64,000 nucleotides of DNA from Nocardioides agariphilus (GCF_015352445.1 NZ_JADKPO010000019.1:23119-87118), one strand, 5' to 3'; shown: positions 25,933-35,066, counted from the first letter of the stretch. The notes: generated by a model not told the origin, from the letters alone. Numbers and translations are program-made.

Positions 25933-27747
25933 CTACTGGTCGGTGTCGTCGGTGTGGGCGCCGCTACCGGCTGAGGGGCTGGAGGCGGTGCCGCGGAGAG
26001 GTACGTCGCCGGCGGTGCGGAGGGCGTGGTCGTCGAACTCGTGACCGGGCGCCGGGTGGTCGAGGCCGGCCTGGAGGGTGTGCTCGTGCTCGGCATGGTG
26101 CCGGGCCTCCTCCAGCTCCTCGCGGGTCGGCTTCTGCACGTTGTCGGCGTACATCACCTTGGACAGTCGACCGCGCACCTTGTCGAGGACTGCGAGCACA
26201 CCGCGCTTGGGGGAGGCGACGCCGTTGGCGTCGACCCCCGAGCCCGGCACGTAGACCTCGTCGCGTCCGCGAGCCGTCAGCGTGTAGGAGCGAGCCTCGC
26301 TGATCGGCAGGTGCCGCTCGCTGTAGCCGCCCTCGGCCGAACGCATGATGATGCCGGACTCGTAGCCGTGCAGCAGCAGGTCGTTGTCGTGACGCTGCAG
26401 CGAGATGCACCAACGCCGGGTGACCCAGAACGCGATCGCCGGACCGATGAAGACGGCAGCACGCATGAAGTAGGTGATCTGGTTGATGCTCAGTCCGAGC
26501 TTGATGGCGATGATGTCGTTGCCGCCGGCGGCCCAGAACAGGCCGTACATGGTCATCAGCGAGACCATGAACGCCGTGCGCGTCGGGGCGTTGCGAGGGC
26601 GCTGCAGGATGTGGTGGTCGCGCTTGTCGCCGGTGATCCACGCTTCGATGAACGGCAGGATCGTCAGCAGCAGGAACATCACGACAGGCAGGATCAGGAT
26701 CGGCAGCATCACGTTCCAGCTGATCGTGACCCCGAAGACATGGGTCTCCCAGCCGGGCATGATGCGCAGCGCCCCATCGGGCCAGCCCATGTACCAGTCG
26801 GGCTGTGAGCCGGCGGTGACCTTGGACGGGTCATAGGGGCCGTACTTCCAGACCGGGTTGATCGTCAGCAGCGCACCCATCAGGGCGATCACGCCGAAGA
26901 TGACGAAGAAGAACCCGCCGGCCTTGGCGGCGTAGATCGGCAGCAGCGGGTAGCCGACGACGTTCTGCTCGGTGCGTCCGGGGCCGGGCCACTGGGTGTG
27001 CTTGTGGTAGACGAGCAGCAGCATGTGAGCGCCGACCAGGGCCAACAAGAGGCCAGGAATCAGCAGGACGTGGACGGTGAACAGGCGCGGGATGATCGTC
27101 TCGCCGGGGAACTCGCCGCCGAAGACGAAGAACGACATGTAGGTGCCGATGACCGGTGAGGCCTTCATGAAGCCGTCGGCTGCTCGGATGCCAGTACCGG
27201 ACAGCAGGTCATCGGGCAGGGAGTAGCCGGTGAAGCCCTCGAGGGTGCCGAGGATCAGCAGCAGGCAGCCGATCACCCAGTTCAGCTCGCGAGGCTTGCG
27301 GTGGGCGCCGGTGAAGAAGACCCGCAGCAGGTGCACCATCATCGCGGCGACGAACAGCATCGCGGCCCAGTGGTGCATCTGACGCATCAGCAGGCCGCCG
27401 CGTACGTCGAAGGAGATGTTGAGCGAGGAGGCGTAGGCCTCCGACATCTCGATGCCGCGCAGCTGGTTGTAGGAGCCCTGGTAGGTCGTCTCACCCATGC
27501 TCGGGACGAACCACAGCGTGAGGAACACGCCCGTCAGCAGCAGGACGATGAAGCTCCACAAGGCGATCTCGCCGAGCATGAAGGACCAGTGGTCGGGGAA
27601 GACCTTGCGGATCTGCTTCTTCATCGCCGTGGCGAGGCCGAGCCGGTCGTCGGCCCAGCCGGCGGCAGCGCCGATCGGGTTCGGCTTGGACGCCTTGGCT
27701 GGGGTCGTGGCGTTGGTGTCCGCAACCTTGCTGGTGTCGATGCTCAT
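25933..27747 (-). CDS. qcrB: Menaquinol-cytochrome c reductase cytochrome b subunit
   Basis: This 604-residue cytochrome b of the bcc complex oxidises menaquinol. Nine or so membrane helices are visible. Heme-ligating histidines lie in MRQMHHWAAMLFVAAMMVHLLR and in FTVHVLLIPGLLLALVGAHM. The Qo-site block is QPDWYMGWPDG, where other families have PEWY. The C-terminal cytoplasmic tail is long and His/Glu-rich (HHAEHEHTLQ, HPAPGHEFDDH). Its 3' end (25930-25965) is duplicated exactly at 25764-25799. The start ATG overlaps qcrA. Confidence 0.96.
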   Translation of the reverse strand: MSIDTSKVADTNATTPAKASKPNPIGAAAGWADDRLGLATAMKKQIRKVFPDHWSFMLGEIALWSFIVLLLTGVFLTLWFVPSMGETTYQGSYNQLRGIEMSEAYASSLNISFDVRGGLLMRQMHHWAAMLFVAAMMVHLLRVFFTGAHRKPRELNWVIGCLLLILGTLEGFTGYSLPDDLLSGTGIRAADGFMKASPVIGTYMSFFVFGGEFPGETIIPRLFTVHVLLIPGLLLALVGAHMLLLVYHKHTQWPGPGRTEQNVVGYPLLPIYAAKAGGFFFVIFGVIALMGALLTINPVWKYGPYDPSKVTAGSQPDWYMGWPDGALRIMPGWETHVFGVTISWNVMLPILILPVVMFLLLTILPFIEAWITGDKRDHHILQRPRNAPTRTAFMVSLMTMYGLFWAAGGNDIIAIKLGLSINQITYFMRAAVFIGPAIAFWVTRRWCISLQRHDNDLLLHGYESGIIMRSAEGGYSERHLPISEARSYTLTARGRDEVYVPGSGVDANGVASPKRGVLAVLDKVRGRLSKVMYADNVQKPTREELEEARHHAEHEHTLQAGLDHPAPGHEFDDHALRTAGDVPLRGTASSPSAGSGAHTDDTDQ

Positions 27748-28793
27748 GTCTTGTCACGCTCCCAGAAGCTGGGCCCGACGGGTTCGGTGAAGTCGCTCTG
27801 TGCCACGAGGTAGCCCTCGTCGTCCACCTCGATGGGTAGCTGCGGCAGGTGGCGGGCGGCGGGGCCGAAGATCACCTTGCCGTTGTCGGCGAGGTCGAAG
27901 GTGGACTGGTGGCAGGGGCACAGCAGGTGGTGCTTGGTGCGTTCGTTCAAGGAGATGGGGCACCCGACGTGGGTGCAGATCTTGGAGAAGCACACGATGC
28001 CCTCCACCGACCAGTTCTCGCGGCCCTTCCAGGGCGTGATCTCGCCCGGCTCCATCCGGAGCAGGATCACCGCTCCCTTGGACTTGGCGATCTGCAGCTC
28101 GACGCCCTCGACCACGTGGTGGCCCTCGTCGTCGAGCTCGAAGATCGCCGCCGGCTCGGCGTTGACCAGGTCGCCGATCTCCAGGTCGGAGACGTGGATC
28201 GGGGTGCCGACCACGTCGCGTACGACGCGCATGCCGGGCTTCCAGATCGTGTGCAGCAGCTTGTCACCCGGGAGTGGCCCGAGGTCTCGCAGCATGATGA
28301 TCGGGGCCAGGCCGACCAGGCCGAGCGCGCCGAGCAAGGAGTTGCGCACCAGGGGACGACGACCGATGCCCGAGTCGTCGACGCCCTGCAAGACCAGGCC
28401 GACCGAGGTGGAGCGGTCCTCCTCGCTGGAGGCGGCCGGGTGCCTCAGCTCGACGATCTCCTGGTCGGTCATCAGCTTGCGGGCCCAGTGGATCAGGCCG
28501 ATGCCGATGCACAAGAAGGCGATGGCGAGGGTGAGGCCGAGCATCAGGTTGGAGGCGCCCAAGCCGGCGATGGTGTCCCAGTTGTCGCCGACCTGGAAGG
28601 CGAAGTAGGAGACGAAGAATCCCAGCAGGGCCACGGTGGCCACCCCGAAGAACGCCGCCACCTGACGCTCGGCGCGCTTCTCGGCCTTGGGGTCGACGTC
28701 GGTGGGCCGCCAGTGGTGCGGGGGCAGGCCCGGGTTGGGAACCGGCTCGTCGCCCTCGGGAACGGCGGGAAGGTTGTTGTCGTGGTCGTTCAC
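27744..28793 (-). CDS. qcrA: Rieske iron-sulfur subunit of the bcc complex
   Basis: A 349-residue actinobacterial QcrA with three membrane helices (about 45-67, 80-100 and 150-168). The C-terminal Rieske domain has box 1 CTHVGC (273-278) and box 2 CPCHQS (292-297). C273/H275 and C292/H295 bind the 2Fe-2S cluster, and C278 and C294 form the disulfide. The GTG at 28793 overlaps the qcrC stop, and the gene end overlaps qcrB. Confidence 0.96.
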   Translation of the reverse strand: MNDHDNNLPAVPEGDEPVPNPGLPPHHWRPTDVDPKAEKRAERQVAAFFGVATVALLGFFVSYFAFQVGDNWDTIAGLGASNLMLGLTLAIAFLCIGIGLIHWARKLMTDQEIVELRHPAASSEEDRSTSVGLVLQGVDDSGIGRRPLVRNSLLGALGLVGLAPIIMLRDLGPLPGDKLLHTIWKPGMRVVRDVVGTPIHVSDLEIGDLVNAEPAAIFELDDEGHHVVEGVELQIAKSKGAVILLRMEPGEITPWKGRENWSVEGIVCFSKICTHVGCPISLNERTKHHLLCPCHQSTFDLADNGKVIFGPAARHLPQLPIEVDDEGYLVAQSDFTEPVGPSFWERDKT

Positions 28794-29680
28794 GCGGAGA
28801 CATTCCCCTTGCTCGTCCGGGTGGTGTGGGCGGCGATCCAGACGGCGAAGCCCACGCACGCGCCGATGCCCAGCAGCCACGCGGCCAGGCCTTCGCTCAC
28901 GGGGCCGAGCCCGCCGAGGCCGAAACCACCGTAGTTGGGCTGGTTCTCGAGCGACTGCAGGTATGCGATCACGTCACGCTTCTCGTCCGGCGACAGGTTG
29001 CCGTTGGAGAAGACGTCCATCGACTGGGGGCCGGTGAGCATCGCCTCGTAGATGTAGCGAGGCTCCACGCCGCGGATCTTGGGGGCATAGCCACCGCGCG
29101 GCATCGCGCCACCGGAACCCTCGAAGTTGTGGCATGCGGTGCAGTTGGTCAAGAAGATCTGGCCGCCGCGCACGATGGCTTCCTCGCGCTCCTGATCGGA
29201 CAGGCCCTCGAGGCTGTAGTCACCTGCGTCCGGGATGGCGGGGCCGGGGCCGAGCGAGGCGACGTAGGCCGCCAGGGCGGCGATCTCGTCGGCGTTGTAG
29301 ACGGGGGCCTTCGCCTTGACCTGTGCGCCGGGCTGGGCCATCGGCATCCGGCCGGTGCCGACCTGGAAGTCGACGGCGGCGGCGCCGACGCCTACCAACG
29401 GCGGGCCGATGATGTTGCCGTCACGCTGCGCGCGCACGCCCTCGCCGTTTTGACCGTGGCAGAAGGCGCAGCCGACGAGGAACAACTGGCGTCCCTTGGC
29501 GATCTGCTCGGTGTCGGACTCAGCAGCGCCTGCCGTCGCCGAGGACGGCGAGAACGCGGCGTACACAGTGCCGGTCAGCAGCAGGCCCAGCAGCAGCACG
29601 AGCAGCCCGGCCAGAGGCCGGCGCCGGTGTCGGGACACACGACCTGCCAAGCCGTTGAGCTGTCGATTCAGAAGGCGCAC
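28790..29680 (-). CDS. qcrC: Diheme cytochrome c subunit of the bcc complex
   Basis: This 296-residue protein carries two c-type hemes, CAFCH (71-75) and CTACH (180-184), that relay electrons straight to CtaC. An N-terminal membrane anchor (about 22-43) and a C-terminal helix (about 262-283) are seen. The GTG at 29680 is preferred over an upstream ATG at 29716 because a GAGG ribosome binding site lies about 9 nt upstream and the protein then begins with the usual basic residues before the anchor. Operon order is ctaE-qcrC-qcrA-qcrB. Confidence 0.93.
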   Translation of the reverse strand: MRLLNRQLNGLAGRVSRHRRRPLAGLLVLLLGLLLTGTVYAAFSPSSATAGAAESDTEQIAKGRQLFLVGCAFCHGQNGEGVRAQRDGNIIGPPLVGVGAAAVDFQVGTGRMPMAQPGAQVKAKAPVYNADEIAALAAYVASLGPGPAIPDAGDYSLEGLSDQEREEAIVRGGQIFLTNCTACHNFEGSGGAMPRGGYAPKIRGVEPRYIYEAMLTGPQSMDVFSNGNLSPDEKRDVIAYLQSLENQPNYGGFGLGGLGPVSEGLAAWLLGIGACVGFAVWIAAHTTRTSKGNVSA

Positions 29681-29719
29681 GGTGAGGGTCCTCGTATCGG
29701 TCGGCCCGACGGGCACAGG

Positions 29720-30358
29720 TTACTGGACGACGTAGATGGTGAAGAACAGGCCGATCCACACGACGTCGACGAAGTGCCAGTAGTAGGACACGACGATCGC
29801 GCTGACGGCCTGCTCGTGGGTGAAGCGCTTGGCCATGTAGGTGCGGCCCAGGACGAACAAGAAGGCGACCAGGCCACCGGTGACATGGAGGCCGTGGAAG
29901 CCGGTGGTGAGGTAGAACATCGAGCCGTAGGCCGAGTCCTGGATGGTGGTGTTCTCCTGGACGAGCGAGACGTACTCGGTGGCCTGACCGGCGACGAAGA
30001 CCGCGCCCATGACGTAGGTCAGGATGAACCACTCGCGCAGGCCCCACTTGCCGACCTGCAGCAGGCCGCCAGACCGCCCGACCTGGCCCCGCTCGGCGGC
30101 GAACACGCCGAGCTGGCAGGTCAGCGACGACAGCACCAGGATCGTGGTGTTGACCGAGGCGAACGGGACGTTGAGCTTCTCGGTGTTGAGCGCCCACAGG
30201 TCCGGGCTCACCGCGCGGATGGTGAAGTAGGACGCGAACAGGGCGGCGAAGAACATCAGCTCGCTGGAGAGCCAGATGATCGTCCCGACGCTGACCATGC
30301 TCGGCCTGTCATGGTGTCCGTGCAGCCGCGAGGCCGGGATCGCTTGAGCAGTCGCCAC
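29720..30358 (-). CDS. ctaE: Cytochrome c oxidase subunit III
   Basis: This 212-residue subunit III has five membrane helices. The typical blocks are [38 protein letters not shown] and [20 protein letters not shown]. The GTG at 30358 is 6 nt after a CATAAT -10 box, the best -10 match in the window, and gives the expected length. It starts the operon encoding the bcc complex. Confidence 0.95.
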   Translation of the reverse strand: MATAQAIPASRLHGHHDRPSMVSVGTIIWLSSELMFFAALFASYFTIRAVSPDLWALNTEKLNVPFASVNTTILVLSSLTCQLGVFAAERGQVGRSGGLLQVGKWGLREWFILTYVMGAVFVAGQATEYVSLVQENTTIQDSAYGSMFYLTTGFHGLHVTGGLVAFLFVLGRTYMAKRFTHEQAVSAIVVSYYWHFVDVVWIGLFFTIYVVQ

Positions 30359-30364
30359 GGGGTC

Positions 30365-30370
30365 ATTATG
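30365..30370 (-). promoter_or_regulatory. -10 box for ctaE-qcrCAB
   Basis: CATAAT on the minus strand ends 6 nt before the GTG at 30358. It is divergent from the ctaG-like promoter at 30420. Confidence 0.55.
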
Positions 30371-30419
30371 TCTGTAGGGCTTCCGGAGGCCACCCCCGGG
30401 CCCCGTGTTTCGAGAGGCA

Positions 30420-30425
30420 TATTCT
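30420..30425 (+). promoter_or_regulatory. -10 box for the CtaG-like gene
   Basis: TATTCT ends 6 nt before the GTG at 30432. Confidence 0.55.
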
Positions 30426-30431
30426 CGGGAC

Positions 30432-31382
30432 GTGGACACGGCACTGCTGGTGAGTCCGGCTTTGCTGCCGCGACACTCCGCCAACTACCTCCCCGAGTTC
30501 ACCCTCGGCCGCATCTTCACCGACTGGGAGCTGGCACCGATACTGGCCCTGCTGACCCTGGCGGGGGTCTGTCTCTACGCCGTGGGGCTCAACAAGCTCT
30601 ACAGCCGCGGCGACCACTGGCCCGTCGGTCGCACCGTGGCGTTCGGCATCGGGATCGCGGCGTTCGTGCTCGCCACCCAGTCGGGGCTGTCGGCCTACGA
30701 CACGACGCTGCTGAGCGTGCACATGGCCCAGCACATGATCCTGTCGATGGTCGTGCCGTTGGCGATCGCCCTGTCGGCACCGGTCACGCTGGCGCTGCGC
30801 ACGCTGCCCGCGCGGCCGCGGCGCTGGCTGCTCGTCGTCCTCCACTCCCGCCTCGGGAAGGTCCTGACGTTCCCGCCGCTGACCTTCGTCCTGTACGTCG
30901 TGTCGCCCTGGGCGCTGTACTTCTCCGGCTGGTACTCCGCGTCCCTGCAGTCCGCGTTCGTCCACGAGGCCATGCACGTGCACCTGGTGGTCGTGGGCTC
31001 GCTCTTCTTCTGGCCGCTGCTGGGCCTCGATCCGGTGCCCGGGCGGGTCGCCTACCCGTTCCGGATGCTGCTGGTGCTGCTCACCTTGCCGTTCCACGCG
31101 TTCCTGGGCGTCACGATCATGAGCCAGACCGAGCTGCTGGGCGGCAACTGGTACCCCTCGCTGCACCGCACCGACATGGCTGCCTGGCTGCCCGACCCGC
31201 TCGATGACCAGCACCTGGCCGGCGGGCTGCTGTGGAGCTCGGGCGACCTGGTGGGCCTGGTCCTGTTCGGGGTGCTGTTCGTGCAGTGGGTGCGGTCCTC
31301 GATCAAGGAGGGCGAGCGCGAGGACCGCCGCCTCGACCGGCTCGAGGCCAGGGACGCCGGCAAGATGATGGGCAGCGGTTAG
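30432..31382 (+). CDS. Cytochrome c oxidase assembly protein, CtaG family
   Basis: A 316-residue membrane protein with about seven helices resembling the caa3-type CtaG assembly factors, which help deliver copper to oxidase. Histidines in [11 protein letters not shown] and [20 protein letters not shown] match conserved positions of the family. The GTG is positioned by a leaderless TATTCT box. It is divergent from ctaE, consistent with a role in building the aa3 oxidase. Confidence 0.85.
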   Translation: MDTALLVSPALLPRHSANYLPEFTLGRIFTDWELAPILALLTLAGVCLYAVGLNKLYSRGDHWPVGRTVAFGIGIAAFVLATQSGLSAYDTTLLSVHMAQHMILSMVVPLAIALSAPVTLALRTLPARPRRWLLVVLHSRLGKVLTFPPLTFVLYVVSPWALYFSGWYSASLQSAFVHEAMHVHLVVVGSLFFWPLLGLDPVPGRVAYPFRMLLVLLTLPFHAFLGVTIMSQTELLGGNWYPSLHRTDMAAWLPDPLDDQHLAGGLLWSSGDLVGLVLFGVLFVQWVRSSIKEGEREDRRLDRLEARDAGKMMGSG

Positions 31383-31389
31383 CCACCGG

Positions 31390-31395
31390 TAGCAT
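31390..31395 (+). promoter_or_regulatory. -10 box for the receiver-like gene
   Basis: TAGCAT ends 6 nt before the GTG at 31402. Confidence 0.5.
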
Positions 31396-31401
31396 GCGCG
31401 G

Positions 31402-31803
31402 GTGAGCTTGAGGGTCCTGGTCTACAGCGACGACGTCAACACCCGCCAACAGGTGATCTTGGCGCTCGGGCGGCGACCCCACCCCGACCTTCCCGAGCTG
31501 ACCTACGTCGAGGTCGCCACCGAGCCGGTCGTGATCCAGCACATGGATGCGGGTGGAGTCGATCTCGCGATCCTCGACGGCGAGGCAGTGCCGGCCGGTG
31601 GCATGGGCATCGCCAAGCAGCTCAAGGACGAGATCTACCAGTGCCCTCCGATCCTCGTGCTCACCGGACGTCCGCAGGACGCCTGGTTGGCCACCTGGTC
31701 GCGGGCCGAGGCGGCCGTGCCTCATCCGATCGACCCGATCCAGCTCGCCGAGGCGGTCGTGGGACTTCTGCGCTCCCGCGTGCCCGCCGTGCCCGGCGAC
31801 TGA
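31402..31803 (+). CDS. Stand-alone receiver-like (CheY-fold) protein
   Basis: This 133-residue protein has a response-regulator receiver pattern and no output domain. The acidic pair D10-D11 (VYSDD), the phosphoacceptor position D59 (LAILDGE) and T88 (LVLTGRP) are in place. However, the invariant lysine of the receiver active site is replaced: the PHPIDP segment has H108 where KP is normal. No sensor kinase is nearby. It may be a pseudo-receiver bound constitutively to a partner. It sits 23 nt ahead of trpD. Function is unknown. Confidence 0.75.
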   Translation: MSLRVLVYSDDVNTRQQVILALGRRPHPDLPELTYVEVATEPVVIQHMDAGGVDLAILDGEAVPAGGMGIAKQLKDEIYQCPPILVLTGRPQDAWLATWSRAEAAVPHPIDPIQLAEAVVGLLRSRVPAVPGD

Positions 31804-31826
31804 CGTCAGCAGCGTCCGGTCCAGCC

Positions 31827-32852
31827 GTGTCTACGTGGCCCGAGGTGCTCGCCGCGCTGGTCGCGGGGCGCGACCTCACGGGCGAGCAGACGTCGTGGGC
31901 GATGGGGGAGGTCCTCGCCGGTGAGGCGACACCCGCGCAGATCGCCGGCTTCGCCGTCGGGCTGAAGGCCAAGGGCGAGACCGTCGAGGAGGTCACCGGG
32001 CTGGCCGAGGCGATGTACGCCGCTCGCACGCCCATCGACGTACCCGGCCGGCTGCTCGACGTGGTCGGCACCGGCGGTGACCGCTCGATGTCGGTCAACA
32101 TCTCGACGATGGCCGCGATCGTCGCCGCAGGTGCCGGCGCCAGGGTCGTCAAGCACGGCAACCGCTCGGCGTCCTCCCAGTCGGGCAGCGCCGACGTGCT
32201 GGAGGCCCTGGGCATCCGGCTCGACCTGCCACCCGAGCGCGTGGCCGAGGTCGCCGAGCAGGTCGGCATCACGTTCTGCTTCGCCGCCGCGTTCAACCCG
32301 GCGATGCGCCACACGGCCGCACCGCGTCGCGAGCTGGGCATCGGCACGACCTTCAACATCTTGGGACCACTCGCCAACCCCACTCGCCCCGCCGCCCAGG
32401 CGGTCGGCTGCGCCGACCCGCGGATGGCACCGGTCATGGCGGGTGTGTTCGCCGCCAGGGGCGCCGATGCCTGGGTCTTCCGCGGCGACGACGGCCTCGA
32501 CGAGCTGACCACCACGACCACCTCGACGGTGTGGGTGGTGCACGACGGCCGGGTGACGACCACGACCATCGACCCTGGGGCGTTCGGCCTTGCCACCGCC
32601 AGCCAGGACGACCTGCGCGGGGGAGGTGCCGCCCACAACGCCGACGTCGTACGCCGACTCCTGGCGGGCGAGCCCGGTGCGGTCCGCGATGCGGTGCTGC
32701 TCAACGCCGGCGCGGCTCTGGCGGTGTATGACGCCCCCGCGGCGCCACCCGACGAGGCGCTCGCGGCTGGCTTGGCCAAGGCCCGCGACGCCGTCGACTC
32801 CGGGGCCGCCGAGGCCGTCCTCGAGCGTTGGGTGGCGGCCACAGGGGCTTGA
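31827..32852 (+). CDS. trpD: Anthranilate phosphoribosyltransferase
   Basis: This 341-residue enzyme joins phosphoribosyl pyrophosphate to anthranilate in tryptophan synthesis. Motifs are intact: [19 protein letters not shown] (PRPP loop), [20 protein letters not shown], and [18 protein letters not shown]. The GTG at 31827 gives a normal length. It is isolated from other trp genes, as in mycobacteria and streptomycetes. Confidence 0.95.
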   Translation: MSTWPEVLAALVAGRDLTGEQTSWAMGEVLAGEATPAQIAGFAVGLKAKGETVEEVTGLAEAMYAARTPIDVPGRLLDVVGTGGDRSMSVNISTMAAIVAAGAGARVVKHGNRSASSQSGSADVLEALGIRLDLPPERVAEVAEQVGITFCFAAAFNPAMRHTAAPRRELGIGTTFNILGPLANPTRPAAQAVGCADPRMAPVMAGVFAARGADAWVFRGDDGLDELTTTTTSTVWVVHDGRVTTTTIDPGAFGLATASQDDLRGGGAAHNADVVRRLLAGEPGAVRDAVLLNAGAALAVYDAPAAPPDEALAAGLAKARDAVDSGAAEAVLERWVAATGA

Positions 32853-32902
32853 TCCGCCGACCCGTGACGGCTGCAGGACCGTCAGGAGTCGGCTGCGTCC
32901 GC

Positions 32903-32908
32903 TAACCT
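32903..32908 (+). promoter_or_regulatory. -10 box for the ECF sigma factor gene
   Basis: TAACCT ends 7 nt before the ATG at 32916. A 9-bp direct repeat TTGGACAAA (32908-32916 and 32919-32927) spans the start codon. Confidence 0.5.
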
Positions 32909-32915
32909 TGGACAA

Positions 32916-33506
32916 ATGTTGGACAAAGTTGCCGGATCGGGCAACCGGGGCCCGCTGACTGGCGAACACCGAGGTGTGGACCAAGGACAGGCGATCGGCG
33001 CCCGGCTGGCGAAGGGCGAGGATGCTGCGCTCGAAGACGCCTACGCGGCGTACTCGCGCAGCCTGCTGTCGTTCCTGCGGAGGTACGTCGGTGCGGACGA
33101 GGCCGAGGACGTGCTGCAGCGCACCTTTCTCGACGTCTGGCGCAGTGCGTCGCGCTACGACCCGGACCAGCGGTTCAGCACCTGGCTGTTCACGCTCGCC
33201 CACCGGCGGGCCGTCGACACCCTTCGTACGCGCCGACACGTCGTCGTCGACGTCGAGTCCCTGCGCGACCTGGTGGGCGAGGACGGACGCGAGACCGTCG
33301 ACCGCTACGCCGACGCTGCCGACGTACGCGCGGCCGTCGACCGGCTGCCGGACCACGAGCGAGAGGTCATCGAGCTGGCCTACTTCGGCGAGCTGACCCA
33401 GCGCGAGATCGCCTCGACGCTCGACCTGCCGCTCGGCACAGTCAAGGCCCGTGCGGCGCGCGGCACCCGCCGGCTCGGCGACCTGGTCGCGGGAGACGTC
33501 GCGTGA
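32916..33506 (+). CDS. ECF sigma factor, SigK-like
   Basis: A 196-residue extracytoplasmic-function sigma factor. Region 2 is LLSFLRRYVGADEAEDVLQRTFLDVWRSA (core binding and -10 recognition). Region 4 is RLPDHEREVIELAYFGELTQREIASTLDLPLGTVKARAARG (helix-turn-helix, -35 recognition). The gene overlaps the following anti-sigma gene by GTGA, and a secreted fasciclin protein follows. This matches the SigK-RskA-MPT70/83 arrangement of mycobacteria, so a SigK-type role is inferred from context. Confidence 0.88.
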   Translation: MLDKVAGSGNRGPLTGEHRGVDQGQAIGARLAKGEDAALEDAYAAYSRSLLSFLRRYVGADEAEDVLQRTFLDVWRSASRYDPDQRFSTWLFTLAHRRAVDTLRTRRHVVVDVESLRDLVGEDGRETVDRYADAADVRAAVDRLPDHEREVIELAYFGELTQREIASTLDLPLGTVKARAARGTRRLGDLVAGDVA

Positions 33507-34189
33507 GCGCCCTCGCCCACGCCGACCTCTCGGGCCTGCTGCGAGGCGCCCTCGGCAACGACGAGGTGGCGCTCACCGGTGCCCACGTGCGGGGCTGCCC
33601 CTCCTGCCGTCAGGACCTGGTCGAGACCGCCGTCGGTCACGCGCTGCTGGCGCACAGCGCCCAGGTCCTCGGACCCGAGCAGCCGGGTGAGCCCAGCCCT
33701 GCGCCGACCGTGGCCCAGCTCTTGGCGAGCCTGCCCGCAGAGCGCTCGCACCGCCCGGGTCTTCGCCTGATGGCGGTCGCGGCCGCTCTGGTAGGCGCCG
33801 CCGGGGTGGGCGCCGCCGTACACGCCAGGACGGTCGAGGACGGTACGCCGGAGCCGGACCGTTCTGCCTCGCTCCTGGCCCTCGGCGGCACCGGAGGCGG
33901 CACGGTGGCGATGACAGAGCTTCCGGGCCCGTCCGCGCGCACCGCCATGAGGATCAGCACCCATGACCTGCCCGACGTGGCGCGCGGGCAGTTCTACTAC
34001 GCCTGGCTGCTCGACCCGGCCACGAACAAGATGCTTCCCCTCGGCCAGGTCGGCCCCAGCGGCACGGCTTCGTTCGAGGTGAGCGACGCCTTGCTGGCGG
34101 CGTACTCCGCCGTCGACGTCAGCCTCGAGGTCGACGACGGCAACCCCCAGCACTCACCGACGTCGGTGCTCAGGGCGAGCTACGCCTGA
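33503..34189 (+). CDS. Anti-sigma factor, RskA-like
   Basis: This 228-residue membrane protein has an N-terminal zinc-associated anti-sigma motif, H28-x3-C32-x2-C35 (HVRGCPSCRQD), that should hold the ECF sigma factor. One membrane helix lies at about 86-107. An extracytoplasmic RskA-type domain follows (AMRISTHDLPDVARGQFYYAWL, LGQVGPSGTASFEV). Release probably needs regulated proteolysis, as known for RskA. It is translationally coupled to the sigma gene. Confidence 0.87.
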   Translation: MSALAHADLSGLLRGALGNDEVALTGAHVRGCPSCRQDLVETAVGHALLAHSAQVLGPEQPGEPSPAPTVAQLLASLPAERSHRPGLRLMAVAAALVGAAGVGAAVHARTVEDGTPEPDRSASLLALGGTGGGTVAMTELPGPSARTAMRISTHDLPDVARGQFYYAWLLDPATNKMLPLGQVGPSGTASFEVSDALLAAYSAVDVSLEVDDGNPQHSPTSVLRASYA

Positions 34190-34236
34190 AGCCCGTGCAC
34201 CGCGGCATCACATCCCACCACCCAAGGAGACACACC

Positions 34237-34875
34237 ATGAGGTTCCGCTCGATCATCGGATCCGCCACGGCGATCGCACTGCTCGCCGTACCAGCCCTGA
34301 CGGCTGCCGCGCCCGCGCAGGCGCAGGAGTCCTCGCGCCAGCTCGGCACCCGCAGCCTGGCCAAGGTACTGGCCAAGGACGGGGTCAAGTTCGACACCAA
34401 CTCCGGCGACTTCGACATCGTGGAGGCGGCGGTGTACGCCGTCGCGGCCGCGAAGCCGGACAGTCCCGTGCTCCTGCTTGCCGACGGACGGCAGCGGCTG
34501 ACGGCCTTCGTGCCGACCGATCTGGCCTTCCGCAACCTGGTCAAGGCGCTGACCGGCAAGACCTACTACTCCGAGAAGCGGGTCTTCAACAAGATCGCTG
34601 CGCTCGTGCCCATCGACCTTCTCGAGACGACCCTGCTCTACCACGTGGTGCCGGGCGCGACGATCACCGCTGCGAAGGCCCTCCAGGCCGACGGCGTGAA
34701 GCTGGCCACGGCTGCGGGCCCGAAGCTGCGGGTCAAGGTCGTGGGCGGCAAGGTCAAGCTGATCGACAAGGACCCCGACACCAGGGCCGCCGTCGTCATC
34801 GTGCCCGACATCAACAAGGGCAACAGGCAGATCGCCCACGGCATCAACGCCGTGCTTCTTCCTGCCGACCTGTGA
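34237..34875 (+). CDS. Secreted fasciclin-domain protein
   Basis: A 212-residue exported protein. A signal peptide (MRFRSIIGSATAIALLAVPA) ends at about AQA/QE, residue 29. One FAS1 domain covers the rest, with the two conserved boxes LTAFVPTDLAFRNLV and LLYHVVPGATITAAKAL and the C-terminal IAHGINAVLLP. Relatives include the mycobacterial antigens MPT70 and MPT83, which are SigK targets. The ATG has an AAGGAGA site. A GC-rich hairpin follows the stop. Confidence 0.9.
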   Translation: MRFRSIIGSATAIALLAVPALTAAAPAQAQESSRQLGTRSLAKVLAKDGVKFDTNSGDFDIVEAAVYAVAAAKPDSPVLLLADGRQRLTAFVPTDLAFRNLVKALTGKTYYSEKRVFNKIAALVPIDLLETTLLYHVVPGATITAAKALQADGVKLATAAGPKLRVKVVGGKVKLIDKDPDTRAAVVIVPDINKGNRQIAHGINAVLLPADL

Positions 34876-34881
34876 TCGAGT

Positions 34882-34903
34882 CGGTGTCGACCGGCTGACA
34901 CCG
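34882..34903 (+). terminator. Intrinsic terminator after the fasciclin gene
   Basis: A perfect 7-bp stem (CGGTGTC/GACACCG) with an 8-nt loop is followed by CAATTCTTCC, 7 nt after the stop codon. Confidence 0.6.
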
Positions 34904-34919
34904 CAATTCTTCCCGCGCT

Positions 34920-34978
34920 TCCCGGTGCCCCTTCTCCTGGCGGGCCCCCTGCGCCAAACTGACCAGTGGGCACCGGGA
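34920..34978. terminator. Long stem between convergent genes
   Basis: TCCCGGTGCCC (34920-34930) pairs perfectly with GGGCACCGGGA (34968-34978) across a 37-nt GC-rich loop. It lies between the fasciclin gene and the convergent membrane protein gene and could stop transcripts from both sides. The rest of the gap to 35066 shows no gene. Confidence 0.45.
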
Positions 34979-35066
34979 GCCGTGGGGGGCGAGCCTTCCC
35001 ACGTGCTCATTGCCTGCGGACCGCGTCGTCTCACCCCCGAACGGCGCGGTTCGGCATGTCAGGCGC

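Noticed and set aside
28826-31207. A very long plus-strand open frame opposite qcrC and ctaE
   Set aside because: The minus-strand genes have clear heme motifs and overlaps; the plus-strand translation is low-complexity with no recognisable domain.
31641-31826. Longer N-terminus for trpD
   Set aside because: It overlaps the receiver-like gene in another frame and lacks TrpD character; the GTG at 31827 gives the usual length.
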